From positions 919,763-983,762 of the forward strand of contig SJOL01007141.1 of the NCBI GenBank assembly GCA_004794785.1: 64,000 bases of DNA. Reading direction: 5' to 3'. The stretch is from Opisthorchis felineus. Its lineage: Eukaryota > Platyhelminthes > Trematoda > Opisthorchiida > Opisthorchiidae. The position numbers and the translations under genes were made by a program. The notes below the pieces were generated by a model that had not been told where the DNA came from, searched no databases, and worked only from the letters and a program-made list of their open reading frames with translations. This document shows positions 46,548 through 57,579 of the stretch, piece after piece (position 1 is the first letter of the stretch; each line of letters opens with the position of its first letter).

Positions 46548-47765
46548 TTAGAGCACTGCACATAGGAAGGATGAAGTTACAGTTAACGAACTGACCGATA
46601 AGCAACGATAATGAACCTGACCCTCAGTTATCAGTAACTCACTCCATATTGACGGATGGTTCCATACTGGTGGGGCTGGTCCATAAATTGTCCATTCCGA
46701 TTGGAGAAACATCAGACAAAGGGGAATAAAGTACGCATACACGTTTTCATAGGTAGATTCAAGTGGTAAGAGGAGGCTGTCTTCAGATATTCCCAGCTTT
46801 GTTGGCTCTCCTGTTTCCTTAGCCTTTCGTGTCCACCAGGCTTCACGGTCGGTGCGCACCCTGAGTTTCACTTGACATCTGATATTTCGTCCGGCTGAGT
46901 TGTACTCGGAACAGGCCACAGTTCTGTTTGATATCCAGTTCTTGAGCAGACCTGGTAGCACTGTGTTACAGGTGGGACTCCCTGCACTGTACAAAAATAT
47001 GACGATCTCGTTCCAGTGCGAACTGACATCAGACGGTCGAGCCATTGGAGACTCAAGAGGACGGTTCTGAAAACCGCGTATGACTTCGGGACCTGCAAGC
47101 TTTTTATCTGCCGGGCGATATGTTCTCCTCTTACGCTGACCTGAAAAGCGAAGACTTCAGCGAATCCACAAGAACAGACGGTTAGAATTCACACAAATGT
47201 TCCAAAACGAGCAGCAGTCGGTCAGCCATGGGTGGCCAACGGCGATGCAATCAATTTGAGTCCGTACTCGGCAGGCTGTTGGATGGTCCAATGTGGCCAG
47301 ACGATTTCGGTTATTTCGAAAGTTAGTACTGTATGAAACAGTCCACGGTCAGCACATACTTGAATCAGTCGTTTGCTATCTTCCGTAAGTACAGAGTCTA
47401 ATCCACATCAACCATCCAATTGAGTCTCAGATGAGCTAAGCCTGCTCAGTCCTGCATTCAATTCTCCGGCAGTGATAACGAATTCTGAGTTCCTACCCCA
47501 CCTACATGGCATTCAAGGTGTCATACAACCAGCCCTTGATGGTGCCAGAGCCACAGTCGATTGTGGAGTAAGCAAACACGACAGACAGATGACGGTCAAC
47601 TTCCAGCTTGTGAGGCTCCTTCACGGATGTTACCAGACAAACCGCACAGAGACGACCATCCATGGGCATTCAGTTGCGCAATGATCCACCCAATCAAGCC
47701 AATCAGTCGTGATGTAAACACCTTTCACTCTCACCCGTGGACTGACGGAACTTTGGAATGACTTC
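46548..47765 (-). mobile_element. RTE-type LINE endonuclease and linker, reverse strand
   Basis: Reverse translation with frameshifts gives AGELNAGLSRLSSSETQL (endonuclease GDLNAQVG-L block, about 47460), GLDSVLTEDSKRLIQVCADR (NG-RLL-LC block) and, after decayed sequence, KLRVRTDREAWWTRKAKE (46810-46870). This last is the linker motif between endonuclease and RT in fluke RTE-like LINEs. The 165-codon frame 46548-47045 continues it. The RT catalytic region is absent downstream. Stop codons and a missing histidine/aspartate catalytic set mark it as dead. Confidence 0.7.
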
Positions 47766-48180
47766 AGTGTGTGCATTGCTAACTCGCTTTCGCGGTAGGC
47801 TTGTTGAAACGAAAATACTTATCGCTTTCCTAGAAGGTCGCATTGGAAAAAAATTCTTATCCCCATAATTCTACGTTGCATTTGAGGCTCTAGATCGTTT
47901 GAAAGCCACACCCTCAACCGAACACAAATTCTACATGAGATTTCATCAAAATTTTAACGATGTTCTAACCGGTGATAACGACCGTCTCCGGTTCTCGGAC
48001 TTTGTGCAATAGTTTGTAAAAAAATATACACATACTTAAGTAAACGATAGTGTGATAAAAAAAACCTCGGTCACAATGTTCAAGTTATCCTAGAAAGTAT
48101 GTCCATTACTTTTTCGGAGTACAATTCGTAACCACTTTATATGAAGTTTTTTACCCTAGGCACAAATGTCATCGCACATT
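47766..48180. other. Unassigned, possibly the 5' part of the Penelope-like element
   Basis: Short frames without clear motifs. Sequence such as KFYMRFHQNFNDVLTG near 47920-47970 could belong to the element that follows, but this is weak. Confidence 0.3.
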
Positions 48181-49190
48181 TACAGACCTTGCCCCATACT
48201 CGATAGAGACACCTAAAAAATTCAAATCGGATCTTGTCGGTTGCTGCCACCAATACGTCTCTACTTGTCCAAACCCTAAGCGTAATTTAACAGGCAGACA
48301 TGTTAAGGCACTTAAGTCATTATGCAGCCCCCAAGACTGTCCTCTTGCTTTTGGATAAGGGGTGTGGCATAGTGATTATGAAAGAGAATGAATCTTGAAA
48401 AGATGGTCGTGGTTCTGAATGACCAAATTATATTCAGAAAAAACTGTCCCGACAAAGACAAACCCGCTAAACTGAGAACAAGCTACTTACCACCTTGAAG
48501 CGAATAAAAGATGCAGGTACCATTGCCCAGACCGCCTTTGGTAACATCGAAATCCGAGTCTCTGTTGACTACATAAAATCCACAGATCAGATCGTCCAAT
48601 TAGACCTAACCTTGATGGGTTCAGATCCACTTATCTTGCAACGGCCAAGGTGCTAGCGAAAGTTCTTGAACCGATCCGTCGTAAGACTTGTCAGTACAGT
48701 TTTTGAGACATGTTTACGTTTGTAGACGCAACCAAGGAAGTCACTGAGGACAAGAACGACGTGATTCCGTCAGAGTTATCTTCATTTTTTACTCCCACCT
48801 ACAGAAACCATCTATTATCTGTGTGATTACATAGAGGAAAACAATATGGACTTGAATATTCCTATTAACGATGCGAAGTAATTACTATTGTAATGCACTT
48901 TTCATGTGTAAATTCAATTTAACAAGACCCTGTGCCAATAAGTTGACGGTATTACACTTGGTTCTCCTCTAGGTGCACTCGTCGCTGGTGTTTTCATTGG
49001 ATGGCTGGAGAATTACTAACACCGCTTATGTAAAGCGAACACACGCCTGTACAGACGACAGGTAGACTCGTAGCTTCGCCATCAAAGACAAACCCCCAGA
49101 GCTATCAGAGACTTTTAGCGAATTTTAATCAAGTACTTCCAATAATTCGTATCATGAACTTCTGTTCAGACCAAGAACCATCCACGGTTG
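48180..49190 (+). mobile_element. Penelope-like element reverse transcriptase remnant (PLE-A)
   Basis: Forward frames give VLLLLDKGCGIVIMKENE (about 48330), LTTLKRIKDAGTIAQTAFG (about 48490), TYLATAKVLAKVLEPIRR (about 48625-48680) and DGITLGSPLGALVAG (48943-48985), then GWLEN. These blocks, in this order, are specific to Penelope-like RTs (for example the -ATAKWLA-LEPI- and DGVAMGSPLGP-LA motifs). The catalytic YVDD has become QVDS followed by a stop at about 49050. The RT is therefore inactive. At about 49195 the sequence passes straight into a hammerhead-repeat body, as expected if that repeat is the element's pseudo-LTR. Confidence 0.8.
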
Positions 49191-49192
49191 GT

Positions 49193-49390
49193 GAAATACA
49201 CTCAATTTCACACCAGTTTGGTTTTAAAGGAAGACTCAGAGGAATCCCAGGTGCATCCCCTGTTTACGATGTTATCCCGCTGAATGTGCTGCACAAAGGT
49301 CGTCTACTTTTTCAGTTGGTATGATATTCAAGATATCGCTATATCTTTTCTTGAAAGAAACTCCTTATAAGGTTGCTGATTCTCCGAAGA
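49193..49390 (-). repeat. Hammerhead-repeat body abutting PLE-A
   Basis: GAAATACACTCAATTTCACACC, CCGCTGAATGTGCTGCACAA and GATATTCAAGATATCGC follow the reverse complement of the body, ending in ACTCCTTATAAGGTTGCTG, the terminal repeat, where the ribozyme would start but is broken off. It begins within a few bases of the last Penelope-like RT sequence. Confidence 0.75.
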
Positions 49391-50334
49391 CAGTAATGGT
49401 CAGACAATGAATGTTTTCTAACGTCCGCAACGCACAGCAGCCTGGTTTCTGACCCATATAACAATACGAAATATGGAGCCCACCACACCATTGTACATTA
49501 GACCCTCGACAGATAAGCCGATGTCATTTCTGTGCAACAGATGACGCAGGTTCATCAAAGTTGCCATGTCCTTCCAAGTCTTTGGATGATATTGTCGCCA
49601 GGATAATACAGCTGTCTGCAACTTCAATCGGTTCAACCGCAAGCATTGAGTTCGCTTCATATGAACGGATGTCAGTACATCCATAACACAAGATCCGGAA
49701 ACAGCACCAGGAACGAACTCCAGGTGTATTGCATGCGGAGTATTTGATTCATCAAGTATCAGAGATTTGGGGGTGACCTACATTTTCCACCAAGTTTGCT
49801 GGAGGAATGACATTTTCCAAATTTTCTTTCTCAAGACGCAAGTGTGACGTGCGAGCTTGTTATGATGTACACCAGTTTACGTGTCTTTGTGGAGAGCACG
49901 GACGATATTCAGGAAAGTTCAGCTAGACTCAACACCGGCAACTCGACACATCGACATAACTCACAATCTAAACTCTTCCAATCAGTTGAATTTCTGGCGC
50001 GTGGGCCAGACGACGGTCGTTCCGGCTGTGATGCACCAAACATAAGACTTGTTGTGACGTTTTTTTTCTGCTTCATTCTCTCTGCCTACGTTGATCCTAC
50101 GTTTAAAATTGTAGTGTATGACGACCTCCCTGGCTTCTTCTGGAAGAATGTAGAATGAGTTTCCGCCCTTAGATCGAGTCACGGCCGGAATAATCCAGTT
50201 CGCTGATCGTAAGAAGCTTGACCATAATGCAAGATAGCCGATTTTCAACTTCAAATACGGACGAAAAGAAACGCTGCAGTCTAGCTCAAAGAAGTTAACC
50301 ACCTTCTGTTTTATATCTTGTAGTGGTGCTGAAC
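49391..50334. other. Unassigned non-coding DNA
   Basis: Frames at 49844-50158 (+) and 49982-50302 (-) overlap each other and have no recognised motif. Confidence 0.4.
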
Positions 50335-50585
50335 TGTCTGACTAGTTCTCGATAAGTAATTCCATGTGTATACGAATTTGGTTTTGACAAATCTCTCGTT
50401 TATAATGGTCTGCTTCAACTGGATGTGCTACACCAAGCCACCTCATGTTTCACTTGGTACGATATTTGAGATGTCACAATACGTTGTTGTGCTGATATGA
50501 CATGCTACTCATAAGGTTGCTGAAAACTCCTTGAAAGTCCACGACCGGTTTCGCCCCTCTTGGAGCTCATCAGTTGACTAATCGA
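50335..50585 (-). ncRNA. Hammerhead-repeat copy with intact core, reverse strand
   Basis: This is the best-preserved catalytic core in the window. In reverse: CTGATGAG (50573 down to 50566), helix II GCTCC-AAGA-GGGGC (five pairs, one wobble), CGAAAC (50553-50548) and CGGTCGTGGACTTTC, giving a TTC cleavage triplet, then AAGGAGTTTTCAGCAACC. The downstream body continues to about 50335. The 5' helix I arm is cut after GTCAAC, so helix I cannot form fully in this copy alone. Confidence 0.75.
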
Positions 50586-50884
50586 ACAAAGAAGCGCCAC
50601 GCAGAAAACCGAAAATGAACCAGACGGAAGCTGCGTATGGGAATTAGCCACAGAACAGCATGCAAACAAAAGAGCGCCACTATCAACAGTGGATGCCGAG
50701 CAAGGTCAGTTGCTGAAAACAGGTGCGGGTCAGCCGACAAACGTCAGCATAAAACTTGGTCTAATGAGAACGAGTGGAAATAGTTAGCTGTTACAACTTT
50801 CCATTTGGTATGGATAAACCATAATAAATGATCAGGGTAGGAGTAGGATAGTGGGATGCAGAGTTGTGAATAAGAAAGCTAAAT
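50586..50884. other. Unassigned non-coding DNA between repeat copies
   Basis: Nothing recognised between two reverse-oriented terminal repeats. Confidence 0.35.
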
Positions 50885-50935
50885 GGATGTAGACGTAATA
50901 CACTGCTCATAAGGTTGCTGAAACTCTTCTATGTT
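50885..50935 (-). repeat. Hammerhead-repeat terminal fragment
   Basis: TAGACGTAATACACTGCTCAT then AAGGTTGCTGAAACTCTTC matches the reverse complement of the end of the unit, identical in layout to bases 1-33. Confidence 0.7.
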
Positions 50936-51059
50936 TCACCGCTACTGTGGATAGCTCCCTTTTAGTTTCATCTTCTTATGGGTTTAGAATGTAGACCTAT
51001 CTCATGCGTTATCCTCAAAGCGTACGTATGTTGCGCAATAAATTAATGTTGGCGCAGAC

Positions 51060-51230
51060 TCAACTCGAATTCACCGGAACCTCGTTATACTACTCTTTAA
51101 CTGAATGTGCAAGTACCAAGTGAAACTGATGGGACTCCGGAGACTAGGCTTACCTGATGAGCCCAGACAAAAGTGAAACCTGTAATTGGCTCTCCAGAGT
51201 TTGCACTGGCCTTATGAGTGTGCTAAAGCT
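51060..51230 (+). ncRNA. Hammerhead-repeat copy with exact CTGATGAG core
   Basis: CTGATGAG is exact (51154-51161), followed by CCCAGACAAAAGTGAAAC with a poor helix II (GCCC/AAGT) and GAAAC at 51175-51179. The GTC has become CTC (GGCTCTCCAGAG). CAGAGTTTGCACTGGCCTTA is a decayed distal arm. Upstream the helix I arm is reduced (GGGACTCCGGAGACTAGGC). Confidence 0.6.
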
Positions 51231-51289
51231 TACTTCCACATCCTGAACACCGTGCTAACTGGAGTTTGAGGAGGCCTTTGCACGACATA

Positions 51290-51350
51290 CTTTGTTAAAG
51301 AATAATACAGACGAGAGTTTTAAGTGACGTTCAGCCGAGTCTCTCGATGA
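51290..51350 (+). repeat. Hammerhead-repeat body fragment
   Basis: AAGAATAATACAGACGAGAG and GTTCAGCCGAGTCTCTCG correspond to the middle of the unit body, about 60 bp after the preceding copy. Confidence 0.45.
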
Positions 51351-52078
51351 TTTGCTGCTGGGAGAGGGTTACTGTGCAATACTTGCTGCCATCGTTTCAA
51401 AGAGTTAAGGGATTCCCAAATTTTGGCGTAAGAAAATCTCTTCTTATCGATGAAAGAAAAGTCTTTAAAATGTGGTAGTTTATTCAGTAATCCAACAGAC
51501 GTGAAGATTTGTTTTGCAGGAAATTTGTTAAGCGGTCACTGCATGGTGACGCGCTGCCTATTAACCCCGTAGATTTGTTGTATTCAGGTGGACTGGTATA
51601 GCCCTGTTTAAGAAAAAAAAACCATGCGGCTGTCACCAAAATGCAGTGGTGACCTGATTGTATAGAGGTCAGCAAAAGACCATTACTACTACAAAAGAAC
51701 TACACATATGCTTATTAAGACGTCCTATATCTGTTGTTCTATTTGCGTTGTGCCTTATTAAAGATTTGACCAAAGTGGCTGACCTTAGGTATAGCAGAAA
51801 GAATCTGCTATGCAGCTACCGATCAAAGTTCATACGAATCACCGCCCAACACAATGGCATGTTGAAATACAAGGTCTCTTTTTTAACGGTCCTCATTCGG
51901 GGACCGCATAGGGTCAGCGGTTTTGAGCGCTAATCTTTAAGGCCGCTCAGCAGACGAACGGAAAGAGTTAGTTATGTGATTGAAATGTTTTTTCTTTTGT
52001 AGATAGACTTTCCGATATTCTCACCTGCTAACCCATTGTTTCACCTCCTGACTCAATTAACCGGTACAAATTCTAATG
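51351..52078. other. Unassigned non-coding DNA
   Basis: A 91-codon forward frame (51658-51933) without recognised motifs. Nothing else. Confidence 0.35.
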
Positions 52079-52245
52079 AAAGAAACTACTCACGAGGTTG
52101 CTAAAAACTTTTCAACAACCCATGATCTTTTTCCACGGTCTTGAGGCACATCAAGTAGCCGTAGTCCTCGAGTTTCCGTCAACTACTTAAACCCAAATTA
52201 CACGGAATTCGACATATACACTCATTTCTACGCCACTGTGTTATA
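52079..52245 (-). repeat. Hammerhead-repeat copy, reverse strand, degenerate
   Basis: ACTACTCACGAGGTTGCTAAA, TTTTCAACAACCCATGATC and CCTCGAGTTTCCGTCAAC show both helix I arms in reverse orientation. The core (CTTGATGTGCCTCAAGACCG) retains only TGATG. CGAAAC is destroyed. Confidence 0.6.
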
Positions 52246-53784
52246 AATTCTACGGAATTTCGAGTGTTCCTCTATCCACCTTTTTGCCCAGGCCCAAAGC
52301 AACACTTTTTCAGCCGATAAACATTTTAACTACTCCTGGGTCAAAAACTTCCAGCTTTATTTTGACTTTTATTTCGGTCTTTGCGATGACTTTGTCGAAA
52401 ACCCCTGTTTCGTGAGAGTGGTGAAGTGCTATGTGCAATTTTTGAGCAGGACTTGAATGTCTCAATTTGAAAATGGTGGCACTAAGTTTGGATGTGATAA
52501 GGTGCTAAGTGCATCGCGTTGATTGGGACTCATCAGTTTGCGGTTACAAACTTGGCAATTCAACACACTGAGAAACAGTTCCCACCGCCTCGTGGCCATT
52601 AGTCGGATTGATTCTAATGTCATGGTTAAAAACGCGTCCGTAAAGTGTTCCCCAGCATGGGACGTTTCACACGTATTGAGGACTCCAAGATTATCCTTAT
52701 CGAAACTCCTTTTTAACCCAAGGACATTTCTCAGGTTTCGGAAAGGAAAGTCTGTGGTACACGTATAGGACAGATTACCTGATAAATGGGAGGAGTATGC
52801 TTCCAAATTTGAAAATACTGTATGCTGATGATCTGCTGCATTTGAACTAATTCCAGAAACGGACCAATGGACCAATGTTCGTCAGTCTACAATCCTTAAA
52901 TCGGCAAAGGTAGTTACAGGAGTTTTTCGCCCACGCGTAATGTCAAAAACAACTCTTCATAGCCTCTGATCAAAAACGCACATCCTAATGTGTACAGAAA
53001 TGTTATTCACTGCAGCTGGGATACGCGGTGGCCTCAAACGGAGGACACAAATCATAAAGTAATTTGCTCGGTTACCTAGAGGAAGTAGGCCAAAGGAGAT
53101 TTCTAGAAAGTGAATAGTCTTGTAGTGTGTTCCATCGACAAGACTTGGGAGAATATTTAAACGTGTTTTTAGATACCTTTAATCGATCCGATATCCCGAT
53201 GAAATGTGTTCCGGTGGGCTCAGTATCTGGCGTCAGACCCAGAATATTGCTTATGCCTTACTCAGTACGCAGAAATTTAGATTCAGGTCACCTTCACACT
53301 TCTATGGAGACATTCTGAGACTCATATAGATTCATTTCAGGATGTCTGTCATTGCAAAACCTCGCTGGATGGATGATAATGGTGAACAGTTGGGTCTAGC
53401 TGATCAAACGATTAAACTTGAATGAGGCTACCGGTTTCCCAATACCACTCGTATGTACACTGTTGAAGTCCAAAGAGCTATACGCTCATTAAAAGCGATC
53501 CGTATTTTTGGTTGTACGGTGTCTCGTTTGATGCATTAAAAAGCAGGTATACTCGAGTTCTAACGACATCGTTTTCCGTAATAGAACTGAACGTCCACAA
53601 AACTAGAAAAGAGGAGTCTATATTTTTTCCCTACGTAGGCTGGAATGATTTTCTTAGATTGGCTTGCGCTCCAAAAGTGGACAGTCAGTCGGGTATGCAT
53701 GTTTCATCCTACAATTCCACATAACCGACGAAAGGGTTTTCTCGCATTGACACGTCAACGTGGCTGATCGATGACTTTTATTAT
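52246..53784. other. Unassigned non-coding DNA
   Basis: A 137-codon reverse frame (52462-52875) is unusually long and mixed in composition but shows no recognised motif. It may belong to an unrecognised part of a Penelope-like element. Confidence 0.3.
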
Positions 53785-53860
53785 GTCCGAAGAGATTGGC
53801 AAATCGGTTGAAAAAATTTCGCCCCCAGTCGAGGAGACATCATCAGTGCTCAGTCACACA
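53785..53860 (-). mobile_element. Decayed copy of the palindrome repeat
   Basis: The reverse strand reads CTGATGATGTCTCCTCGACT, GGGGGCGAAATTTTTTCAAC and CGATTTGCCAATCTC, preserving block order and spacing with the 39.7 kb copy. Confidence 0.55.
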
Positions 53861-54263
53861 ACGGAAGCTATTTGAAGAGTTGAATCAACCGCGGTCCGGG
53901 TAACTTACGGCTATATCGCGTCCGTTATTGCAGGATTTACGCGGGCCATAGTCGCATATAAGAAAAGCTGAACAGTAGTCGTTACTACTTGGATTGAATG
54001 AAACGTACATTGGTACGTTTCTCCTCACCCGTTCTAAAAGACTAAAGAGTCATTCAGCTGATGCATGGTAATGAAAATTGGACATACCCAGGATGGGCCT
54101 GAGAAGTATATTGGGTTTATGCACTTTAGGGAGACCTTAAAGCCAAGGAATTGTTGTACCAGTGGGGTGACTACGCTCGAGAGTAATGGCTTCCAGATTT
54201 TCCAAGGTGTCGTAATAATTTGGACACGGTCTAATCAATCATCTACGTATTCTCTTTGTAGGT

Positions 54264-54765
54264 TTACGTTTTCTTAAACTTTGATCTGTCTGAGAGGATT
54301 GTAATAACCATATCGGTGTCGTCCGACTTATCCATCAAGACAATTCCTGTGCCCTTATTTAGCTTGGACAGTAAAACCTCGTCGTTCTGCTGTAAATGTT
54401 TCTCGGCTTCAAAAGGCTTCGTTGTCAAAAAGTGTTTAAAGCCTGGGCCTGTAGCTGAGGTATTCATGACACGAAGTGACTTATACTGACTTCATTTGTC
54501 CAGCATCAAACTCACACAAAAGTACTAGCTGGGATAGCTGACTGACTTCAAGCTTGTGATTGGGAGAACAAAATCTTTGGTGTTTGGTAGCGCTTCCAAA
54601 AGAGTGGTGTCCAGCGTTGACAAAGAAAACTGTGCACCCACCTCTCTGAATTGGACCGAAACATCTTGCACAACATCACGGGATTGAGCTGGCTGACGAG
54701 TTTTTTCCTCTTTGACATTAGTCCGCCTTGCAAAACTGAGTCGAAAGCATGCGTACATGCAATTT
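54264..54765 (-). mobile_element. Penelope-like element N-terminal region (PLE-B), reverse strand
   Basis: The upper frame (54525-54758) reads SFARRTNVKEEKTRQPAQSR and LPNTKDFVLPITSLKSVS, the N-terminal region ahead of the RT in fluke Penelope-like elements. The lower frame (54264-54467) continues with NDEVLLSKLNKGTGIVLMDK and TILSDRSKFKKT, corresponding to the conserved 'KADKG--VV-MD---Y' and 'LL-D---F' blocks at RT motif 0/1. A frameshift separates them. RT core blocks are not seen below 54264. It points away from the GIY-YIG fragment at 55.1 kb. Confidence 0.7.
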
Positions 54766-54844
54766 AATCAGAAACCTGACTTAGAGAAGAATGAAGGTAT
54801 ATTCCTGTGTCCGTTAACAAGGGAAACTGAGGTTCGCAATGCAC

Positions 54845-54980
54845 TACTGAAAAATGAGGCGGCCTGGTGCAGCACATTCAGTTGCCTGGAAACATCACAA
54901 AAGAGATGTTCAGCTGGGTTCCAGGTGAGTCTCTCGCAAAACCAAATTTGTGTGCAGATGAGTGTATTTCGGAAACTGAG
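54845..54980 (+). repeat. Hammerhead-repeat body between two Penelope-like fragments
   Basis: AAATGAGGCGGCCTGGTGCA, GCACATTCAGTTG, TTCAGCTGGGTTCCAGGTG and AGTCTCTCGCAAAACC match the body exactly in order. It lies between PLE-B (reverse) and PLE-C (forward), about 80-100 bp from each. Confidence 0.75.
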
Positions 54981-55084
54981 GTTCTTTGGACACACGTTCT
55001 TGCAGAACGGACATTCTGAACAGTTTGCCCTCAAAACTATACAGTCTATGAAGCACAGTACTAAACAATACTCAGTTTGAAAGA

Positions 55085-55550
55085 GGTATGTTTACATAAG
55101 GCTTTCATTCAAAGGTGACTCGGTTACCAAACTTAGAAGGCATGAACCTGGAAATTCTGTTGACACAACATACATTGCCGATAATCTGTGCTTGGATTTC
55201 AGTTCCACTCCCACTGTCAAGTCCCGTCTGAAAGACAAGTTTCTATGATCTACCAACAGCTTTTGCGTGTACTCATTTGTATGCGTGAGCCGAATATCAT
55301 ACGTTGGTCGTACGACGAGGCGTTTGTCGGATAGTTTACGAGAACGCAGTACCGTGTCCCCAAGTAGTGGTTGGAGAAAACCGGCTCAATTGCTACTACG
55401 TTACATCTGTTATCGACAAAGAGCACGCCTTTAATGTCATATAGCGGATAGGGCTAAACGAACCACGACTGGTACGACCCAGACTATTATCGATTGTGAG
55501 GCGACCGAAATGTGACTACATGACCCACAGATTTGCTTTTAAAATAGACT
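55085..55550 (+). mobile_element. Penelope-like GIY-YIG endonuclease fragment (PLE-C)
   Basis: The forward strand reads TPTVKSRLKDKFL (about 55210), CVYSFVCVSRISYVGRTTRR (55264-55322) and LSDSLRER, the GIY-YIG domain's C-x-C and YVGRT-RRL-RR--EH blocks that define the C-terminal endonuclease of Penelope-like elements. After one frameshift, FNVI-RIGLNEPRLVRPRLL then EATEM-LHDPQIC (55430-55535) gives the domain's tail with its EA-AIR--P-LC motif. The catalytic arginine-containing YVGRTTRR is present, but the GIY side is mutated (the expected Y-C-C-G-YVG becomes SRISYVG). No RT sequence precedes it. Confidence 0.8.
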
Positions 55551-55904
55551 TGTGGGACTTCTGAAAGTGAGCTAGCCTGCAAAAATCCTATCCCACTAGC
55601 TTGTCATTTGATTCCACAACCCAGTGACCCATATGACTTATGTGCCAACGCCCCATCAATCTTCTTTTCTATTGAGTTTGTACTCGGGGTTTTCACGTGG
55701 GCTTTTCTCGTGATTTCTCACATCGTATAAATTTGCGATGTATTGGCCAACAGTACCAACATCAAGAAACCTGCTCTGTATACTACTTTCGTTTTTCCCA
55801 TGACTTACACGAGTATGTTCAATCACCTGAAGCTATACAAACTTATTTGGTACTAATATGATTTCCGATGGGAAGAAGAGAAGTGCAAATGAGCAGACTG
55901 ATGT
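55551..55904. other. Unassigned non-coding DNA
   Basis: Nothing recognised downstream of the GIY-YIG fragment; short frames only. Confidence 0.35.
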
Positions 55905-55980
55905 ATAATACAATAAAATAAAAATAAAATATAATGATAATAATAAAATAAATAAAATAAAATAAATAAATAATAAAGCA
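55905..55980 (+). repeat. AATAA-rich low-complexity tract
   Basis: Runs of AATAAAATAAAT with ATAATAATAA. Simple sequence without a fixed period. Confidence 0.8.
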
Positions 55981-56930
55981 ATTGTGCTTAACAAAGAAAA
56001 CTCTGTTGTGGTATCCAGTGGCCAATCTAGTGTAAGACGAATAAGTGGTGCTCACGAGTTTACTCGGTAATACCAGTACAAAGAGGCCTCATGATTTGGA
56101 TTCTTGGGCACAGTCAAACTGATGAAGTTGGCTTTAGTGGCTAGACACGACTAATGGTTTCTGAATTCTCGTGATCTGATCAGCGTTCATGGGACATTAG
56201 GAAAGTTTTGTTATGTGAGTGGCGTTTTCATGATCCGTAGGAACCAAGCTGGGGCAATATTTCAATTTGTCACCAAACAACCTCCACAGAAATATGGTAT
56301 TTATATTTGAAGCTAAAACAAAAAACAGCAGGATGGTCTTTGGTATCCCGCTGACCTTTTGACAACATTGCTTTCTGTGGCGTCTAGGGACATTCCAAAT
56401 GATTCAGACAATATATGTATTTCTCTGTACTCTGAAAAGGATACCGGCTTCAAAACTATGTAACAAGTTGCATCAGATAGAAGCACGGTAGACCTAGACG
56501 TTCGTCCACTGAAGGATATTTTAATGTAGAATGGGTGCTTACCCAGATTTAGTGAAATGCATTTCAAACCCAGAACAACTCGAGCTGTATTTTTAAATGT
56601 TCCCCGAAGACTGACTTACCTTCCATTGCCTTTCAAAAGTGTTCTCTACCATCAAGCATTTTTGGAACGCGACACTAAAATAGACATTGAAGGCCATCCG
56701 GTTGATGGTTACGGAGGAATCCATGCTTATTTGCAGTACCTTAGTGAAGGATCGCGTGACTCTACTCATCAGTGGTAACGTCATTCATCAGCTTGTTTTT
56801 ACCTGCAGAGCCAGGTTTATCAGCCTGACCACGAGACGTCTCGGGGCTAGTATTGCCAAACTTATCCCTAAGTGGCTCCAAAACTCAGGCATTGGTAATG
56901 AAACAACGCATTGCGTCCAATTGGGGTCGA
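55981..56930. other. Unassigned non-coding DNA
   Basis: Forward (56557-56778) and reverse (56313-56567) frames have mixed composition but no recognised motif or clear splice sites. Confidence 0.35.
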
Positions 56931-56934
56931 CGTA

Positions 56935-57056
56935 AACATAAAGTTGACGAGAACTTAGGGACCGCGCCTAACTGATGAGTCCGTGAGGGATAAAATCGAC
57001 AGTGGACTGTCGAAGAATTTTTACTAACTTTGTGTGTAGTGTTCCTTCAAGTTTTT
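56935..57056 (+). ncRNA. Hammerhead-repeat copy with textbook helix II
   Basis: CTGATGAGTCCGTGAGG (from 56972) is identical to the classical hammerhead core plus helix II found in plant-pathogenic and satellite RNAs. The expected CGAAAC is mutated to ATAAAATC. Helix III is extended in this copy: CGACAG-TGGA-CTGTCG (56997-57012) is a perfect six-pair hairpin that includes the GTC triplet at 57009-57011. Helix I arms AAGTT/AACTT remain. The core change probably abolishes cleavage, but the copy shows the ancestral architecture most clearly. Confidence 0.75.
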
Positions 57057-57579
57057 AAAGTTGTTTTTAGACCCAACTACGGATGATGAATACTAAATCT
57101 TCCTGAGACTGCTGCCGTCCGCCTTTTAAAATCTCTCTTTGTTCAGGCAAAGAACAACTCATTAGCTGCAGCTTTTCAATCGGGTATTGCAACCTCATTT
57201 TCTTTACTGAGTTTACTTATCCCTCATTTTTGATTTATTAACCTCTTACTGACTTGCTTACGACTTGCTTCGTCATATTCCATTCCATATTACGCCTAAC
57301 TTTGCTTATACCGATTTTTCGAGTTGAAATCACCCCACTGACATCCAACTCAATCGAACGAGCTCGCCACCATGCGATTTTAATTGAAGCAGAGACTGTT
57401 GTTCGTTTTTGGACTTCCTCATACACATGTGATATGACCTTTTGAACGTCTGCGGATGTCATTTATGATAAAAATAAATGTAATATTTGAGCCGCGCTTG
57501 AGGGGTTCTTAAGTGGAGGACATCTTGAACCGCGGATCGGTCTCTTTTCAGTTTAATTCCTGATTTTTTAGGTTTACTC

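Noticed and set aside
52462..52875. 137-codon reverse frame near Penelope-like pieces
   Set aside because: I could not match any Penelope, LINE or host motif, so it is left as unassigned.
57238..57462. Reverse frame with ARSIELDVSG that resembles a LINE linker motif
   Set aside because: The match is a few residues only, and no endonuclease or RT blocks lie on either side.
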